Below, one piece after another: positions 21,953-31,457 of a stretch of DNA of 64,000 bases; positions within the stretch are counted from its first letter, which is position 1, and the number at the start of each line of letters is the position of its first letter. The position numbers and the translations under genes were made by a program. The stretch covers positions 434,001 through 498,000 of the forward strand of contig NZ_JACJUQ010000001.1 of the NCBI RefSeq assembly GCF_014235845.1. The letters are read 5' to 3'. The stretch is from Pontivivens nitratireducens. Its GTDB lineage: Bacteria > Pseudomonadota > Alphaproteobacteria > Rhodobacterales > Rhodobacteraceae. Below the pieces are notes generated by a model. That model was not told where the DNA came from. It saw only the letters and a list, made by a program, of their open reading frames with translations, and searched no databases.

Positions 21953-22606
21953 ATGACCGATTTCAAGTCCGCCCGCACCGCCATGGTCGATTGCCAGATC
22001 CGACCTTCCGAAGTGACGCGCTACCCGATTATTCAGGCCATGCTGACCGTGCCGAGAGAGCAGTACCTGCCGAGCGAGGCGCAAGCCATCGCCTATATGG
22101 GGGAGCATGTGGACATCGGTGGCGGTCGTGTCTGTCTGGACCCGCGCGTGCTGGCCAAGCTGATAGACGCGCTGGCGATTCAGCCCGATGACCTCGTTCT
22201 GGATATCGGCTGCGGGCTGGGCTATTCTACCGCGATCATCGCCAATATTGCGGAGGCGGTCGTCGCGCTGGAGGAAGACGAGGCGCTGGCCGAGGAAGCC
22301 GCCGCTACGTTGAGCGCGCAGGGCGTGGACAACGCCGTGGTCGAGAAAGGGCCGCTGGTGGGTGGAGCGCCGTCCCATGGGCCCTATGACGTGATCATTA
22401 TCCAGGGCGGGATAGAGGCATTGCCCGACGCGATTGCGGATCAGTTGCGCCCCGACGGTCGCATCGCAGTGATCGAGATGATGGGGCCACTGGGAGTGGC
22501 GCAGTTGGGCGTGAAGGGTGCGAACGGCATCAGCTGGCGGCGCAGCTTTGATGCAACGGCTCCGATCCTTCCGGGCTTCGCAGCCGAAAAAGCGTTTGTG
22601 TTCTGA
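21953..22606 (+). CDS. protein-L-isoaspartate O-methyltransferase-like protein
   Basis: A 217-residue SAM-dependent methyltransferase of the PIMT group. Visible are the N-terminal MVDCQIRPSEVT and VPREQYLP, then motif I VLDIGCGLGYSTA (about 83-95), and acidic VALEEDE. Alphaproteobacterial members of this type often sit next to tolC, as here (75 bp upstream). Repair of isoaspartyl residues is the classical role, but this shorter group may differ. The start chosen is the ATG before TDFKSARTAM; an upstream in-frame ATG adds only 13 residues with no clear site. Confidence 0.8.
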   Translation: MTDFKSARTAMVDCQIRPSEVTRYPIIQAMLTVPREQYLPSEAQAIAYMGEHVDIGGGRVCLDPRVLAKLIDALAIQPDDLVLDIGCGLGYSTAIIANIAEAVVALEEDEALAEEAAATLSAQGVDNAVVEKGPLVGGAPSHGPYDVIIIQGGIEALPDAIADQLRPDGRIAVIEMMGPLGVAQLGVKGANGISWRRSFDATAPILPGFAAEKAFVF

Positions 22607-22680
22607 CCGGGGCTGCGGTTGACTCGAATTTAAGTGACCCGGGATCACCAAACCCGACAGGACAGTATAAGGATATTGCG

Positions 22681-24096
22681 ATGAAGCGTATTGCTGGGCG
22701 GCTCGCCTCGACTCTTTCGGTTATGGCGCTGACGGTCGGTGCGTTCGGCACTTTCAGTGCCGTTCAGGCGGAAACGCTGACCGACGCATTGGTTCAGGCC
22801 TACAACAACTCTCCGACGCTGGATGTGGCGCGGGCCGGATTGCGGGCCACCGACGAAAGGGTTCCGCAGGCGCGGGCCGGATTGCGGCCCAGCGTGTCAG
22901 CCACGGCGCGGGCGACAGTGGCCACGAGCAATGACCGCTTTTTCGGCGGCAGGGACGACCTCGCCGATAGTGAGACGGTGGGCCTCAACGGCAGCTGGAC
23001 GATCTTTGACGGCGGGCAGACCGCTGCCGCAGTCGATGCAGCGCTTGCCACGGTCAGCAGTGCGCGTGCGCAACTTACCGTGCAGGAGCAGAGCGTACTG
23101 CTCGACACCGTGACCGCCTATCTGAATGTGCGACGCGATCTGCAATTCGTGTCCCTGGCCCAGAACAACGTGCGGGTCATCTCCCGCCAGCTTCAGGCGG
23201 CCTCGGATCGGTTCGAGGTGGGCGAAGTCACCCGTACCGATGTCAGTCAGGCGCGGGCCCGGCTGGCTGCGGCGCAAACCAATCTTGTCTCGAACCAGGG
23301 CGCGCTGGAGCGGTCTCGCGATGCGTATACTGCGGTTGTCGGCGTGGCGCCGAGCAATCTGGCACCGCCCCCCACCTTGCCGGAACTCCCTTCAAGCGAG
23401 AGTGAGGCGCTGGCGATCGCAAATGCGAATCATCCCTTGCTGTTGGCCCGCCGGGCGCAGGTGCGGGCGGCGGAGTTCGCCGTCACACAGGCCCGTGCCA
23501 ATTTCCGCCCGTCGGTCGAACTGAACGGCAACGTGTCCTACGGCAACACCTTTGACGATGTCGTTGGGGGCGGACAGGTCAGCAACAGATCGTCGCAGAT
23601 CGGGGCCAGCGTCGTTATGCCGCTGTATCAGGGTGGCGCATTGTCCAGTGCCGTTCGCCAGCAGGTCGCGCAACTGGAACAGGCACAGGCGGAATTGAAC
23701 GACACCGCCCGGCTGATACAGCAGCAGGTATCGGTCGCGTGGACGAATTTCGGGGTCGCCGGATCGCAGATTCGGTCGAGCCGCCAGCAGATCACTGCCG
23801 CGCGGGTCGCGTTCGAGGGGATCGTCGAGGAAGCCCGCTTGGGCGCGCGCACGACGCTGGACGTTCTAGATACCGAGCAGGACCTGCTCAACGCGCAGTC
23901 CGATCTGGTGTCAGCGCAGCGTGATGAGTATGTCGCGGCCTACACCTTGCTATCTGCGATGGGCTTGATGACGGTGGAACATCTGGGCTTGCCGGTGGAC
24001 GCCTATGATCCGAACGTCTACTTTGAGGCTGTCGAAGACGGTCCCTTCGCGCCAAACCGTGGCGCCGTGCTCGACCGGGTTCTGGGACGCTATTAA
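22681..24096 (+). CDS. tolC: TolC family outer-membrane efflux protein
   Basis: A 471-residue outer-membrane channel of TolC type. It has a signal peptide (about 1-30, SVMALTVGAFGTFSAVQA), then two internally similar halves with long coiled helices. Repeated features are ALVQAYNNSPTLDVARA and the second-half equivalent ALAIANANHPLLLARRAQV, with RFEVGEVTRTDVSQARARL and ARLGARTTLDVLDTEQDLLN, the paired signatures of TolC. It joins inner-membrane pumps or type I secretion systems to the outside. An AAGGA site lies 7 bp upstream. No pump gene is adjacent, so its partner is elsewhere. Confidence 0.9.
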   Translation: MKRIAGRLASTLSVMALTVGAFGTFSAVQAETLTDALVQAYNNSPTLDVARAGLRATDERVPQARAGLRPSVSATARATVATSNDRFFGGRDDLADSETVGLNGSWTIFDGGQTAAAVDAALATVSSARAQLTVQEQSVLLDTVTAYLNVRRDLQFVSLAQNNVRVISRQLQAASDRFEVGEVTRTDVSQARARLAAAQTNLVSNQGALERSRDAYTAVVGVAPSNLAPPPTLPELPSSESEALAIANANHPLLLARRAQVRAAEFAVTQARANFRPSVELNGNVSYGNTFDDVVGGGQVSNRSSQIGASVVMPLYQGGALSSAVRQQVAQLEQAQAELNDTARLIQQQVSVAWTNFGVAGSQIRSSRQQITAARVAFEGIVEEARLGARTTLDVLDTEQDLLNAQSDLVSAQRDEYVAAYTLLSAMGLMTVEHLGLPVDAYDPNVYFEAVEDGPFAPNRGAVLDRVLGRY

Positions 24097-24108
24097 GGAA
24101 ATGTCGTG

Positions 24109-25029
24109 ATGGGTAATGGTGAGGACGACGCAGGGCGTAGCGTCAAGGACGTGCTTGCCGCCATTCGTGCGCGCGTTCAGGCGGATGAGGCAGGGTTGTC
24201 GGCACGGCCCGATGACCGCACTCCGCCACTGCGTCTGGGTGAGGCGCAGCAGGTCGACGATTCCGATGCCGTGCAGCCCTTGCGCCGCGAACCGGACGCG
24301 CCCTTGCGGCTGGACACACCTGTTGACCAGCCGTCCGCTGTGCCACCGCTACAGCTGAAGACCCCGGTTCAGGACACCGCGCCACTGCGGCGCCGACCCT
24401 CGGCCCCCGCGACGGAGGTGCCCGAGGCTCCGCATATGCATGTGGAGGATGAGCCGGAGGGTGAAGCAGGCGATGGCACAGGCGCCACCATCACACCCCT
24501 GTTCGCCAGTCAGCCCGAAGCGATGACAATCGACGCGACCGAGGCGGAAAGAGCGACCTCCGAGGTGATCGAGGAGTTGCGCGATGAACCCCGGGTTGAA
24601 TCGGTGGAACAGGTCGTAACACCGCAAGACGTTGGGCAAGACGATAGCCATTCCACACCAACCCAAGAGGAAAGAGCGGAGACCGGTCCGCCCAATGCCG
24701 CCGAATACGACGTCTGGTCACCGGCCCCGGATATGCCCCCCTCGGAATATGACGTCTGGAGCCCGGACCCCTTCGCCGAACCGCTGCCGGATCCGGTGGA
24801 GATTGCGGCCGCTTCCTCCTCCGAGACGGAGCTGGATGCCGAGGCGATACGCGCCATCGTGCGTGAGGAACTGTCAGGGCGACCAGATAGCAGCGATCTG
24901 CGCGATGAGATCCGCGCCATCGTGGCGGAAGAACTGGAATCCGCGCTTGGCCCGGACTTCCCTCGGTCCCTGCGAAAATCCCTGCGCAAGGATATCGTGC
25001 GCGCCTTGAAGGAACGCGGCCTGAACTGA
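24109..25029 (+). CDS. acidic, mostly disordered protein of unknown function
   Basis: About 306 residues, starting at ATG (or a GTG three bases upstream), with AAGGAA ahead. The N-terminal 25 residues are helical (VKDVLAAIRARVQADEAG). A long Pro/Glu/Asp-rich linker follows, with a duplicated EYDVWSP box near 200-220. The C-terminus has AEAIRAIVREEL and RDEIRAIVAEELESALG repeats with a basic end (SLRKSLRKDIVRALKERGL). The ends-helical, middle-disordered layout resembles polar scaffold proteins such as PopZ, but no motif proves it. It lies between tolC and valS. Confidence 0.55.
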   Translation: MGNGEDDAGRSVKDVLAAIRARVQADEAGLSARPDDRTPPLRLGEAQQVDDSDAVQPLRREPDAPLRLDTPVDQPSAVPPLQLKTPVQDTAPLRRRPSAPATEVPEAPHMHVEDEPEGEAGDGTGATITPLFASQPEAMTIDATEAERATSEVIEELRDEPRVESVEQVVTPQDVGQDDSHSTPTQEERAETGPPNAAEYDVWSPAPDMPPSEYDVWSPDPFAEPLPDPVEIAAASSSETELDAEAIRAIVREELSGRPDSSDLRDEIRAIVAEELESALGPDFPRSLRKSLRKDIVRALKERGLN

Positions 25030-25092
25030 CCGCTTCCCCTCCGCCGCCGTGCCGGTTAAACCGCATCCGATACCGGATGAGGGATAGCAGAC

Positions 25093-28000
25093 ATGGCGAT
25101 GGACAAGAATTTCGATGCAACCACCAGCGAGGCCGCGATTGCGACCGCGTGGGAACAGGCCGGGGCCTTCCGGGCAGGGGCCAACGCCAAGCCCGGCGCG
25201 GATCCGTTCTGCATCATGATCCCGCCGCCGAACGTCACCGGCTCACTGCATATGGGTCATGCGTTCAACAACACATTGCAGGACATTCTGGTCCGCTGGC
25301 ACCGGATGCGCGGCTTCGACACGCTGTGGCAGCCGGGACAGGACCATGCCGGAATCGCCACGCAGATGGTGGTCGAACGCCAATTGGCTGCGCGGGGGGA
25401 GCCGGGCCGCCGCGAACTGGGCCGTGAGAAATTCCTCGACAAGGTCTGGGAGTGGAAGGAAGAATCCGGCGGCACCATCATCGAACAGCTCAAGCGGTTG
25501 GGCGCCTCCTGCGACTGGGATCGCAACGCCTTCACCATGTCCGGCACCTTTCCCGATGCGGTCATCAAGACCTTCGTCGAGATGTACGAGGCCGGTCTGA
25601 TCTATCGCGGCAAGCGGCTGGTGAACTGGGACCCGAAATTCGAGACGGCGATCTCGGATCTGGAGGTCGAGAACCGCGACGAGCCGGGCCACATGTGGCA
25701 CTTCAAATACCCGCTGGCAGGCGGTGAGACCTATGAATACGTTGAGAGGGACGAGGACGGCACTGTCACCCTGCGCGAAACGCGCGACTATATCGCCATC
25801 GCGACGACCCGGCCCGAAACCATGCTGGGCGACGGCGCGGTGGCGGTGCACCCCGATGATGCGCGCTATGCCCCCATCGTCGGCAAGCGCTGCGAAATCC
25901 CCGTCGGGCCGAAGGAAACGCGCCGCCTGATCCCGATCATCACCGATGAATATCCCGACATGGCCTTCGGCTCCGGCGCGGTGAAGATCACAGGCGCCCA
26001 TGATTTCAACGACTATCAGGTGGCCAAGCGTGGCGGCATCCCGCTTTACCGTCTGATGAACACGGTCGCGGCGATGCGCGACGACGGCTTGTCCTATGCG
26101 GACAGTGCGGCGAAAGCGCAGGCGATCCTGGATGGTGCGGAGTTCAGCGAGGCCGAGGTCGATCAGATCAACCTCGTTCCCGACGAATATCGCGGTCTGG
26201 ACCGGTTCGAGGCCCGCACGAAGATCGTCGAGGCCATCACGTCCGAGGGGCTGGCCGTGATGATCCCGAACCCGGAGGCCGCGAAGGACACTACCGATGC
26301 AGAAAACGGCGAGGCGGTCCCGGATCAGGTCCGGGACGTGCCCAGCCACATTCCCCTCGTCGAGAACAAGTCGATCATGAAGCCCTATGGCGACCGCTCC
26401 GGCGTGGTGATCGAACCGATGCTGACCGACCAGTGGTTCGTGGACGCCGCCAAGCTGGCCGGTCCCGCGATGGAGGCCGTCCGATCCGGTGAGACGCAGA
26501 TCCTGCCGGAGCGTGACGCGAAGGTCTATTTTCACTGGATGGAAAATATCGAACCGTGGTGCATCTCCCGCCAGTTGTGGTGGGGACATCAGGTGCCGGT
26601 GTGGTATGGGCCGACGAAAGAGTGGGTTGATGCAGGAGGACCCGAGTCAGGTATGGAGCCGGGTGAAAGGAGGTTCTGTGCCGGAAGCGAAGAAGGTGCT
26701 ATCGAGCTAGCGCAGCAGTACTATGGCCCCGAAGTTGAGATCGAAGTCTCCGATTTGGGCTATCGGCACGATCGTGGATTCAGCTGGATAGGTCGCAGCA
26801 ATAATATTCTGCGACTCAGTATTCGCCGCGACCCAGATGTCCTCGACACATGGTTCTCCTCTGGCCTCTGGCCGATGGGCACGCTCGGCTGGCCCGATCA
26901 GACGCCAGAGTTGGAGAAGTATTACCCGACCTCCGTCCTCGTCACCGGGTTCGATATCATCTTCTTCTGGGTTGCCCGGATGATGATGATGCAAAAGCAG
27001 ATGGACCCGCAATCGCGCGCGCCGTTCCATACCGTCTATGTCCATGCTCTCGTCCGGGACGAGAAGGGGCAGAAGATGTCGAAGTCGAAGGGCAACGTCC
27101 TCGACCCGCTGGACCTGATCGACCAGTACGGCGCGGATGCGGTGCGCTTTACCCTGTCCTCAATGGCGGCAATGGGGCGCGATCTGAAGCTGTCCACCCA
27201 GAGGATCGAGGGCTATCGCAACTTCGGCACGAAGCTGTGGAACGCCGCCCGCTTTGCCGAAATGAACGATGCGACACCGGCCAGCTATGCCGGCGGCCAG
27301 CCCGATCCGCGCGCCAAGGTGAACCGCTGGATCATGGCCGAAACCGCCCGTGCCAAGGCCGATGTGGACGCAGCGCTCGCCGCCTATCGCTTCAACGATG
27401 CGTCCAGCACGCTCTACGCTTTTGTCTGGGGGACGGTCTGCGACTGGTATGTCGAGTTCGCCAAACCCTTGTTCGCCAGCGATCAGGCGGAGGAGACGCG
27501 CGCGACAATGGCGTGGGTCATCGACCAATGCTTGATCCTGCTGCACCCCTTCATGCCCTTCATCACCGAGGAGTTGTGGAAGGGAACGGCGGAGCGGCCC
27601 GAAATGCTCGTCACCACCGACTGGCCGGACTATGGCGACCTCAGCGATGCAGATGCCGAGGCGGAGATCGGCTGGATCCGCGCGATGATCGAGGAAATCC
27701 GCTCCGTCCGCTCGGAAATGAACGTGCCGGGCAGCGCGAAGACGGGCCTCGTCCTGGTCGCGGCAGACGATCAAACCCGTCAGCGGTTCGAGGATAACCG
27801 CGCGCTGGTCGAACGTCTGGCGCGGGTCGAGAACGTGACCTATGCCGATACCGTGCCCGAGGGGGCGGTAACACTGGGCCTCGCCGGGGCGACGATCTGC
27901 CTGCCGCTGGCCGGGCTGGTCGATGTGAAGGCCGAGGAGGCCCGCCTGGACAAGGCGCTGGCCAAGCTGGCCAAGGAAATCGGCGGCTTGAACGGCAAGC

Positions 28001-28131
28001 TGCGCAACGAGAAATTCCTCGCCAAAGCGCCAGAGGACATCGTTGCCGAACAACGCGACAGACTGGCCGCAGCCGAGGCCGAGGCCGACAAGCTGCGCGC
28101 TGCACAAATCAGGGTGAGGGCACTGGCATGA
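25093..28131 (+). CDS. valS: valine--tRNA ligase
   Basis: A 1012-residue class I aminoacyl-tRNA synthetase. Clear motifs are [20 protein letters not shown] with the HIGH-type HMGH (about 49-58), the editing-domain segment [34 protein letters not shown], and KMSKS within [13 protein letters not shown] (about 657-668). The C-terminal coiled coil is typical of ValRS ([20 protein letters not shown]). It is longer than E. coli ValS (951 aa); part of the difference is a palindromic-repeat insertion near residue 408 and a segment near 510-583 with unlike codon use. The product charges tRNA-Val. Confidence 0.96.
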   Translation: MAMDKNFDATTSEAAIATAWEQAGAFRAGANAKPGADPFCIMIPPPNVTGSLHMGHAFNNTLQDILVRWHRMRGFDTLWQPGQDHAGIATQMVVERQLAARGEPGRRELGREKFLDKVWEWKEESGGTIIEQLKRLGASCDWDRNAFTMSGTFPDAVIKTFVEMYEAGLIYRGKRLVNWDPKFETAISDLEVENRDEPGHMWHFKYPLAGGETYEYVERDEDGTVTLRETRDYIAIATTRPETMLGDGAVAVHPDDARYAPIVGKRCEIPVGPKETRRLIPIITDEYPDMAFGSGAVKITGAHDFNDYQVAKRGGIPLYRLMNTVAAMRDDGLSYADSAAKAQAILDGAEFSEAEVDQINLVPDEYRGLDRFEARTKIVEAITSEGLAVMIPNPEAAKDTTDAENGEAVPDQVRDVPSHIPLVENKSIMKPYGDRSGVVIEPMLTDQWFVDAAKLAGPAMEAVRSGETQILPERDAKVYFHWMENIEPWCISRQLWWGHQVPVWYGPTKEWVDAGGPESGMEPGERRFCAGSEEGAIELAQQYYGPEVEIEVSDLGYRHDRGFSWIGRSNNILRLSIRRDPDVLDTWFSSGLWPMGTLGWPDQTPELEKYYPTSVLVTGFDIIFFWVARMMMMQKQMDPQSRAPFHTVYVHALVRDEKGQKMSKSKGNVLDPLDLIDQYGADAVRFTLSSMAAMGRDLKLSTQRIEGYRNFGTKLWNAARFAEMNDATPASYAGGQPDPRAKVNRWIMAETARAKADVDAALAAYRFNDASSTLYAFVWGTVCDWYVEFAKPLFASDQAEETRATMAWVIDQCLILLHPFMPFITEELWKGTAERPEMLVTTDWPDYGDLSDADAEAEIGWIRAMIEEIRSVRSEMNVPGSAKTGLVLVAADDQTRQRFEDNRALVERLARVENVTYADTVPEGAVTLGLAGATICLPLAGLVDVKAEEARLDKALAKLAKEIGGLNGKLRNEKFLAKAPEDIVAEQRDRLAAAEAEADKLRAAQIRVRALA
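26317..26337. repeat. valS: Palindromic repeat translated in frame within valS
   Basis: GTCCCGGA, a 5-nt loop TCAGG, then TCCGGGAC. This is a perfect 8-bp inverted repeat with the look of the short GC-rich intergenic palindromes common in alphaproteobacteria. It is read as VPDQVRD within a low-complexity stretch ([15 protein letters not shown]) just before the conserved [17 protein letters not shown] segment. Insertion without disruption of the frame is inferred. Confidence 0.6.
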
Positions 28132-28682
28132 ACCAACACGACGACGTTCAGTACGGACGCTATTTCATTCGCGTCTCCTCCATTTCCGATCTGGTCCGGG
28201 CCACCGCTTTCATCGACGGGGACGACGCGCCCGTCGCCCAGGCCGAGGACGACACGGCGGATGCTGCCGTCGATACGCTGTGCGAAATGCTCGACCGCCG
28301 CGATGGCGATCGGGAGGCCGCGCGGCGCAGGATCGGCAAGTTCGCCGTACCCACATCCAAGGAATATGGCGAGGCCTGGGCCACCCTGGACCTTGCGCCG
28401 AAGCTGCACGCCATGGCGCTGGCCCATGCGGCAGCAGGCGATGCGGGGCTGACCGTGGCCGAACTGGCCGCCGCCGCCGGATACCCCACGCCCGCCGGTG
28501 TGAACCTGCAATACGGGATGATGGCGCGCGAAATCGCGGATGCGCTGGACATGGACCTGCCGAAGAAGCCTGCCTACAAGGGCGCCGATGCCGCGCTCGG
28601 CCTGATCGGCTGGCCCGGTGAACCGCGTGACGATGCGCTCGTCTGGGTCATGCATCCGGAATTGCGCAAGGTCGTGTCATGA
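28128..28682 (+). CDS. conserved hypothetical protein (184 aa)
   Basis: A 184-residue protein overlapping the end of valS and the start of the aminotransferase gene by 4 bp each, so it is in an operon with both. The first 60 residues are acidic with [21 protein letters not shown]. The second half has [20 protein letters not shown], a second helix, and [14 protein letters not shown], which resembles a small winged-helix-like module followed by 'W-V-M-x-P-E-L'. I do not recognise a named family or a function. Confidence 0.65.
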   Translation: MNQHDDVQYGRYFIRVSSISDLVRATAFIDGDDAPVAQAEDDTADAAVDTLCEMLDRRDGDREAARRRIGKFAVPTSKEYGEAWATLDLAPKLHAMALAHAAAGDAGLTVAELAAAAGYPTPAGVNLQYGMMAREIADALDMDLPKKPAYKGADAALGLIGWPGEPRDDALVWVMHPELRKVVS

Positions 28683-29770
28683 GCGGTCCCCGGTTCACGG
28701 CGCTGGCCGCCTCGCTTCCCTCGACCGTGCCGTTCGTGGGGCCTGAAACGCAGGAGCGCGCTCGTGGTGCGGCCTTCGCGGCCAGATTGGGGGCAAACGA
28801 GAGCGGCTTCGGCCCGTCGCCCCGCGCCATTGCCGCGATGGCTGATGCCGCGGCGGACAGCTGGAAATACGGCGACCCCGAGAATTACGACCTTCGCACG
28901 GCTCTTGCAGAGCATTTGGGCGTGGACATGAACACCATCGTGGTGGGCGAGGGGATTGACGGTCTGCTGGGCTATCTGGTGCGGCTGCTGGTCGGACAGG
29001 ACGATGCCGTGGTCACCTCGCTGGGGGCCTATCCGACATTCAATTACCACGTGACGGGTTATGGCGGTACTTTGCACATGGTGCCATATCGCGACGACCA
29101 TGAAGACCCCGAGGCCCTGTTGGCCAAGGCGCGCGAGGTGGACGCCAAGCTCCTCTATCTGGCCAACCCCGACAATCCCATGGGAACATGGCACGATGCG
29201 GCGACGGTGCAGCGCCTGATCGACGGTTTGCCGGACGGATGTGTGCTGTGCCTCGACGAGGCATATGGAGAGTTCGCGCCGGATGGCACGCTGCCCCCGC
29301 TCGACACCTCGAATGCCTGCGTGATCCGCATGCGGACATTTTCCAAGGCCTATGGCATGGCGGGGGCCCGCATCGGCTATGCGATCACGCACCCGGATCT
29401 GGCGGCCGCCTTTGCGAAGGTGCGCAACCATTTTGGCGTAAGCCGGATCGCGCAGGCGGGCGCACTTGCCGCTCTGCAGGATCAGGATTGGCTGCAAAGC
29501 GTGCTGACCAGAACCGCCGCCGCACGCGATGACCTGTCCGACATGGCGCGGCAGGCCGGTTTCGCGCCGCTGCCCTCCGCCACGAATTTCGTGGCCATCG
29601 GCTGCGGTGAAGGGGTGGATCGTGCCAAAGCGATTCTCGATTCGCTGTCACAGGCCGGATGCTTCGTTCGGATGCCTTTCGTCAGCCCTCAGAATCGGTG
29701 CATCCGTGTATCAGTCGGAAAAGAACGAGAACTTAATCTGCTAAGAGTTGAACTCCTTAAGCAAAAATAA
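28679..29770 (+). CDS. PLP-dependent aminotransferase, HisC-like
   Basis: A 363-residue fold-type I aminotransferase. The core has ESGFGPSPRAIAAMADAA, YGDPENYDLRTALAEHLGV, YLANPDNPMGTW, LCLDEAYGEF and the PLP-lysine box FSKAYGMAGARIGYA (K223). The arrangement is that of histidinol-phosphate aminotransferase and relatives. A specific substrate cannot be read, and hisC proper may lie elsewhere. The gene ends in an AT-richer tail and is followed after about 140 bp by a terminator. Confidence 0.82.
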   Translation: MSGPRFTALAASLPSTVPFVGPETQERARGAAFAARLGANESGFGPSPRAIAAMADAAADSWKYGDPENYDLRTALAEHLGVDMNTIVVGEGIDGLLGYLVRLLVGQDDAVVTSLGAYPTFNYHVTGYGGTLHMVPYRDDHEDPEALLAKAREVDAKLLYLANPDNPMGTWHDAATVQRLIDGLPDGCVLCLDEAYGEFAPDGTLPPLDTSNACVIRMRTFSKAYGMAGARIGYAITHPDLAAAFAKVRNHFGVSRIAQAGALAALQDQDWLQSVLTRTAAARDDLSDMARQAGFAPLPSATNFVAIGCGEGVDRAKAILDSLSQAGCFVRMPFVSPQNRCIRVSVGKERELNLLRVELLKQK

Positions 29771-30221
29771 ACCTGAGCATGAATCTAGGCGCAATCACTC
29801 GCCTCTCTAAAGACCTCGTTAACCATTGCGAGGCAGCTTGGGTGCATTAAGACTTTCTAACGAACTGACTTTGAAATCGAAGCACATATTTTTTAAATTT
29901 TCAATGCATTAGGAGCGTCCCCAATGGGGGCGCTCCGTTTTGCATATCCATGGTGCGGCGGATTTTCCGGCTGGCTTTCCCTGGTTCGCATTTCGTGTGG
30001 CATCGCAAAACCTCCTCACAACACGCAATTTCAGGTTGTATCACCTCCCGCGGCAATCGAGGCGTCACCGGCACTTGCCACATTGAGGACATTCTCATGT
30101 GGGCGCAGGCATGCGGTGAAACCGCAGTGGTGCCGGACAAGGATCTGCGGGTCGCTTGAACAGCCCCGCCCGATCGGATAGGCGAAGCCGTAACTGTTTG
30201 CCCCCGTGTGAGGAGATCGCA
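29771..30221. other. Unassigned 450-bp stretch upstream of argG
   Basis: The left part is AT-rich (29840-29900) and ends in the aminotransferase terminator. The right part (29942-30221) is GC-rich. Open frames on both strands overlap each other, none has a Shine-Dalgarno site, and their codons look random. The right part does contain a small hairpin TGCGGT-GAA-ACCGCA (about 30111-30125). It should hold the argG promoter and leader; no clear -35/-10 pair was found. Confidence 0.4.
29912..29941 (+). terminator. Rho-independent terminator after the aminotransferase gene
   Basis: Stem GGAGCG + CCCC pairs with GGGG + CGCTCC, with an unpaired base on each side and loop AAT. GTTTT follows. It is oriented to end rightward transcripts of the valS/aminotransferase operon. 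Confidence 0.85.
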
Positions 30222-31439
30222 ATGAGCGCACCCAAGAAGGTAGTCCTGGCCTATTCAGGCGGGCTGGACACATCCATCATCCTCAAGTGGCTTCAGACGG
30301 AATACGGCTGTGAAGTCGTGACCTTCACCGCCGATCTGGGGCAGGGCGAGGAACTGGAGCCAGCCCGCAAGAAGGCGGAACTGCTGGGGATCGCGCCAGA
30401 GAACATCTTCATCGAAGACGTGCGTGAGGAATTCGTGCGGGACTTCGTGTTCCCGATGTTCCGCGCCAATGCGGTGTATGAGGGGTTGTACCTGCTGGGT
30501 ACGTCCATCGCCCGTCCCCTGATTTCCAAGCGTCTGGTTGAGATTGCCGCTGAAACCGGAGCGGATGCCGTCGCCCACGGCGCGACCGGCAAGGGCAACG
30601 ATCAGGTGCGCTTCGAACTCAGCGCCTATGCCCTGAACCCCGATATCAAGGTCATAGCGCCCTGGCGTGAATGGGATCTGACATCGCGCACAAGGTTGCT
30701 GGAATTTGCCGAGGCGAACCAGATCCCGATTGCAAAGGACAAGCGCGGTGAGGCGCCGTTCTCCGTCGATGCGAACCTGCTGCACACCTCGTCTGAGGGC
30801 AAAGTGCTCGAAGATCCGGCGATCGAGGCACCCGATTATGTCTACCAGCGGACAGTCAGCCCCGAGAACGCCCCCGATACAGCCGAACATGTCGAGATCA
30901 CCTTTGCCAAGGGCGATGCCGTTGCGATCAACGGGGAGGAGATGAGCCCCGCGACAATCCTGACCAAGCTGAACGAACTGGGCGGCAAGCACGGTTGCGG
31001 TCGGCTCGATCTGGTCGAGGGCCGCTATGTCGGCATGAAGTCGCGCGGTATCTACGAAACGCCGGGCGGCACCTTGCTGCTCGAAGCACATCGGGGCATC
31101 GAATCCATCACTCTGGACCGCGGTGCGGCGCACCTGAAGGATGAGTTGATGCCGCGCTATGCCGAACTGATCTACAACGGATACTGGTTCAGCCCGGAGC
31201 GTGAGATGCTTCAGGCCGCGATTGACCACAGCCAGGCGCGTGTGAATGGTACGGTGCGGCTCAAGCTGTACAGGGGCAGCGCGCAATGTGTCGGACGCTG
31301 GTCCGAGGACAGCCTGTATTCGGAACAGCACGTCACGTTCGAGGAAGATGCCGGTGCCTATGATCAGAAGGACGCCGCCGGTTTCATCAAGATCAACGCG
31401 CTTCGGCTGAAATTGCTGGCAGCCCGCGATCGCAAGTGA
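30222..31439 (+). CDS. argG: argininosuccinate synthase
   Basis: A 405-residue enzyme of type I argininosuccinate synthase. The N-terminal ATP-binding motif is [15 protein letters not shown] (about 10-24), followed by [18 protein letters not shown], then [13 protein letters not shown] near 118-130 and [10 protein letters not shown]. It joins citrulline and aspartate in arginine synthesis. The start has a strong GAGGAG site. Length is normal and all motifs are present. It converges with the chemoreceptor gene that follows with only 18 bp between them. Confidence 0.97.
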   Translation: MSAPKKVVLAYSGGLDTSIILKWLQTEYGCEVVTFTADLGQGEELEPARKKAELLGIAPENIFIEDVREEFVRDFVFPMFRANAVYEGLYLLGTSIARPLISKRLVEIAAETGADAVAHGATGKGNDQVRFELSAYALNPDIKVIAPWREWDLTSRTRLLEFAEANQIPIAKDKRGEAPFSVDANLLHTSSEGKVLEDPAIEAPDYVYQRTVSPENAPDTAEHVEITFAKGDAVAINGEEMSPATILTKLNELGGKHGCGRLDLVEGRYVGMKSRGIYETPGGTLLLEAHRGIESITLDRGAAHLKDELMPRYAELIYNGYWFSPEREMLQAAIDHSQARVNGTVRLKLYRGSAQCVGRWSEDSLYSEQHVTFEEDAGAYDQKDAAGFIKINALRLKLLAARDRK

Positions 31440-31457
31440 GCGATCGGGGCGTATCGC

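Noticed and set aside
29901-30181. Three overlapping small frames upstream of argG
   Set aside because: None has a ribosome-binding site, they overlap on both strands, and one runs through the terminator hairpin.
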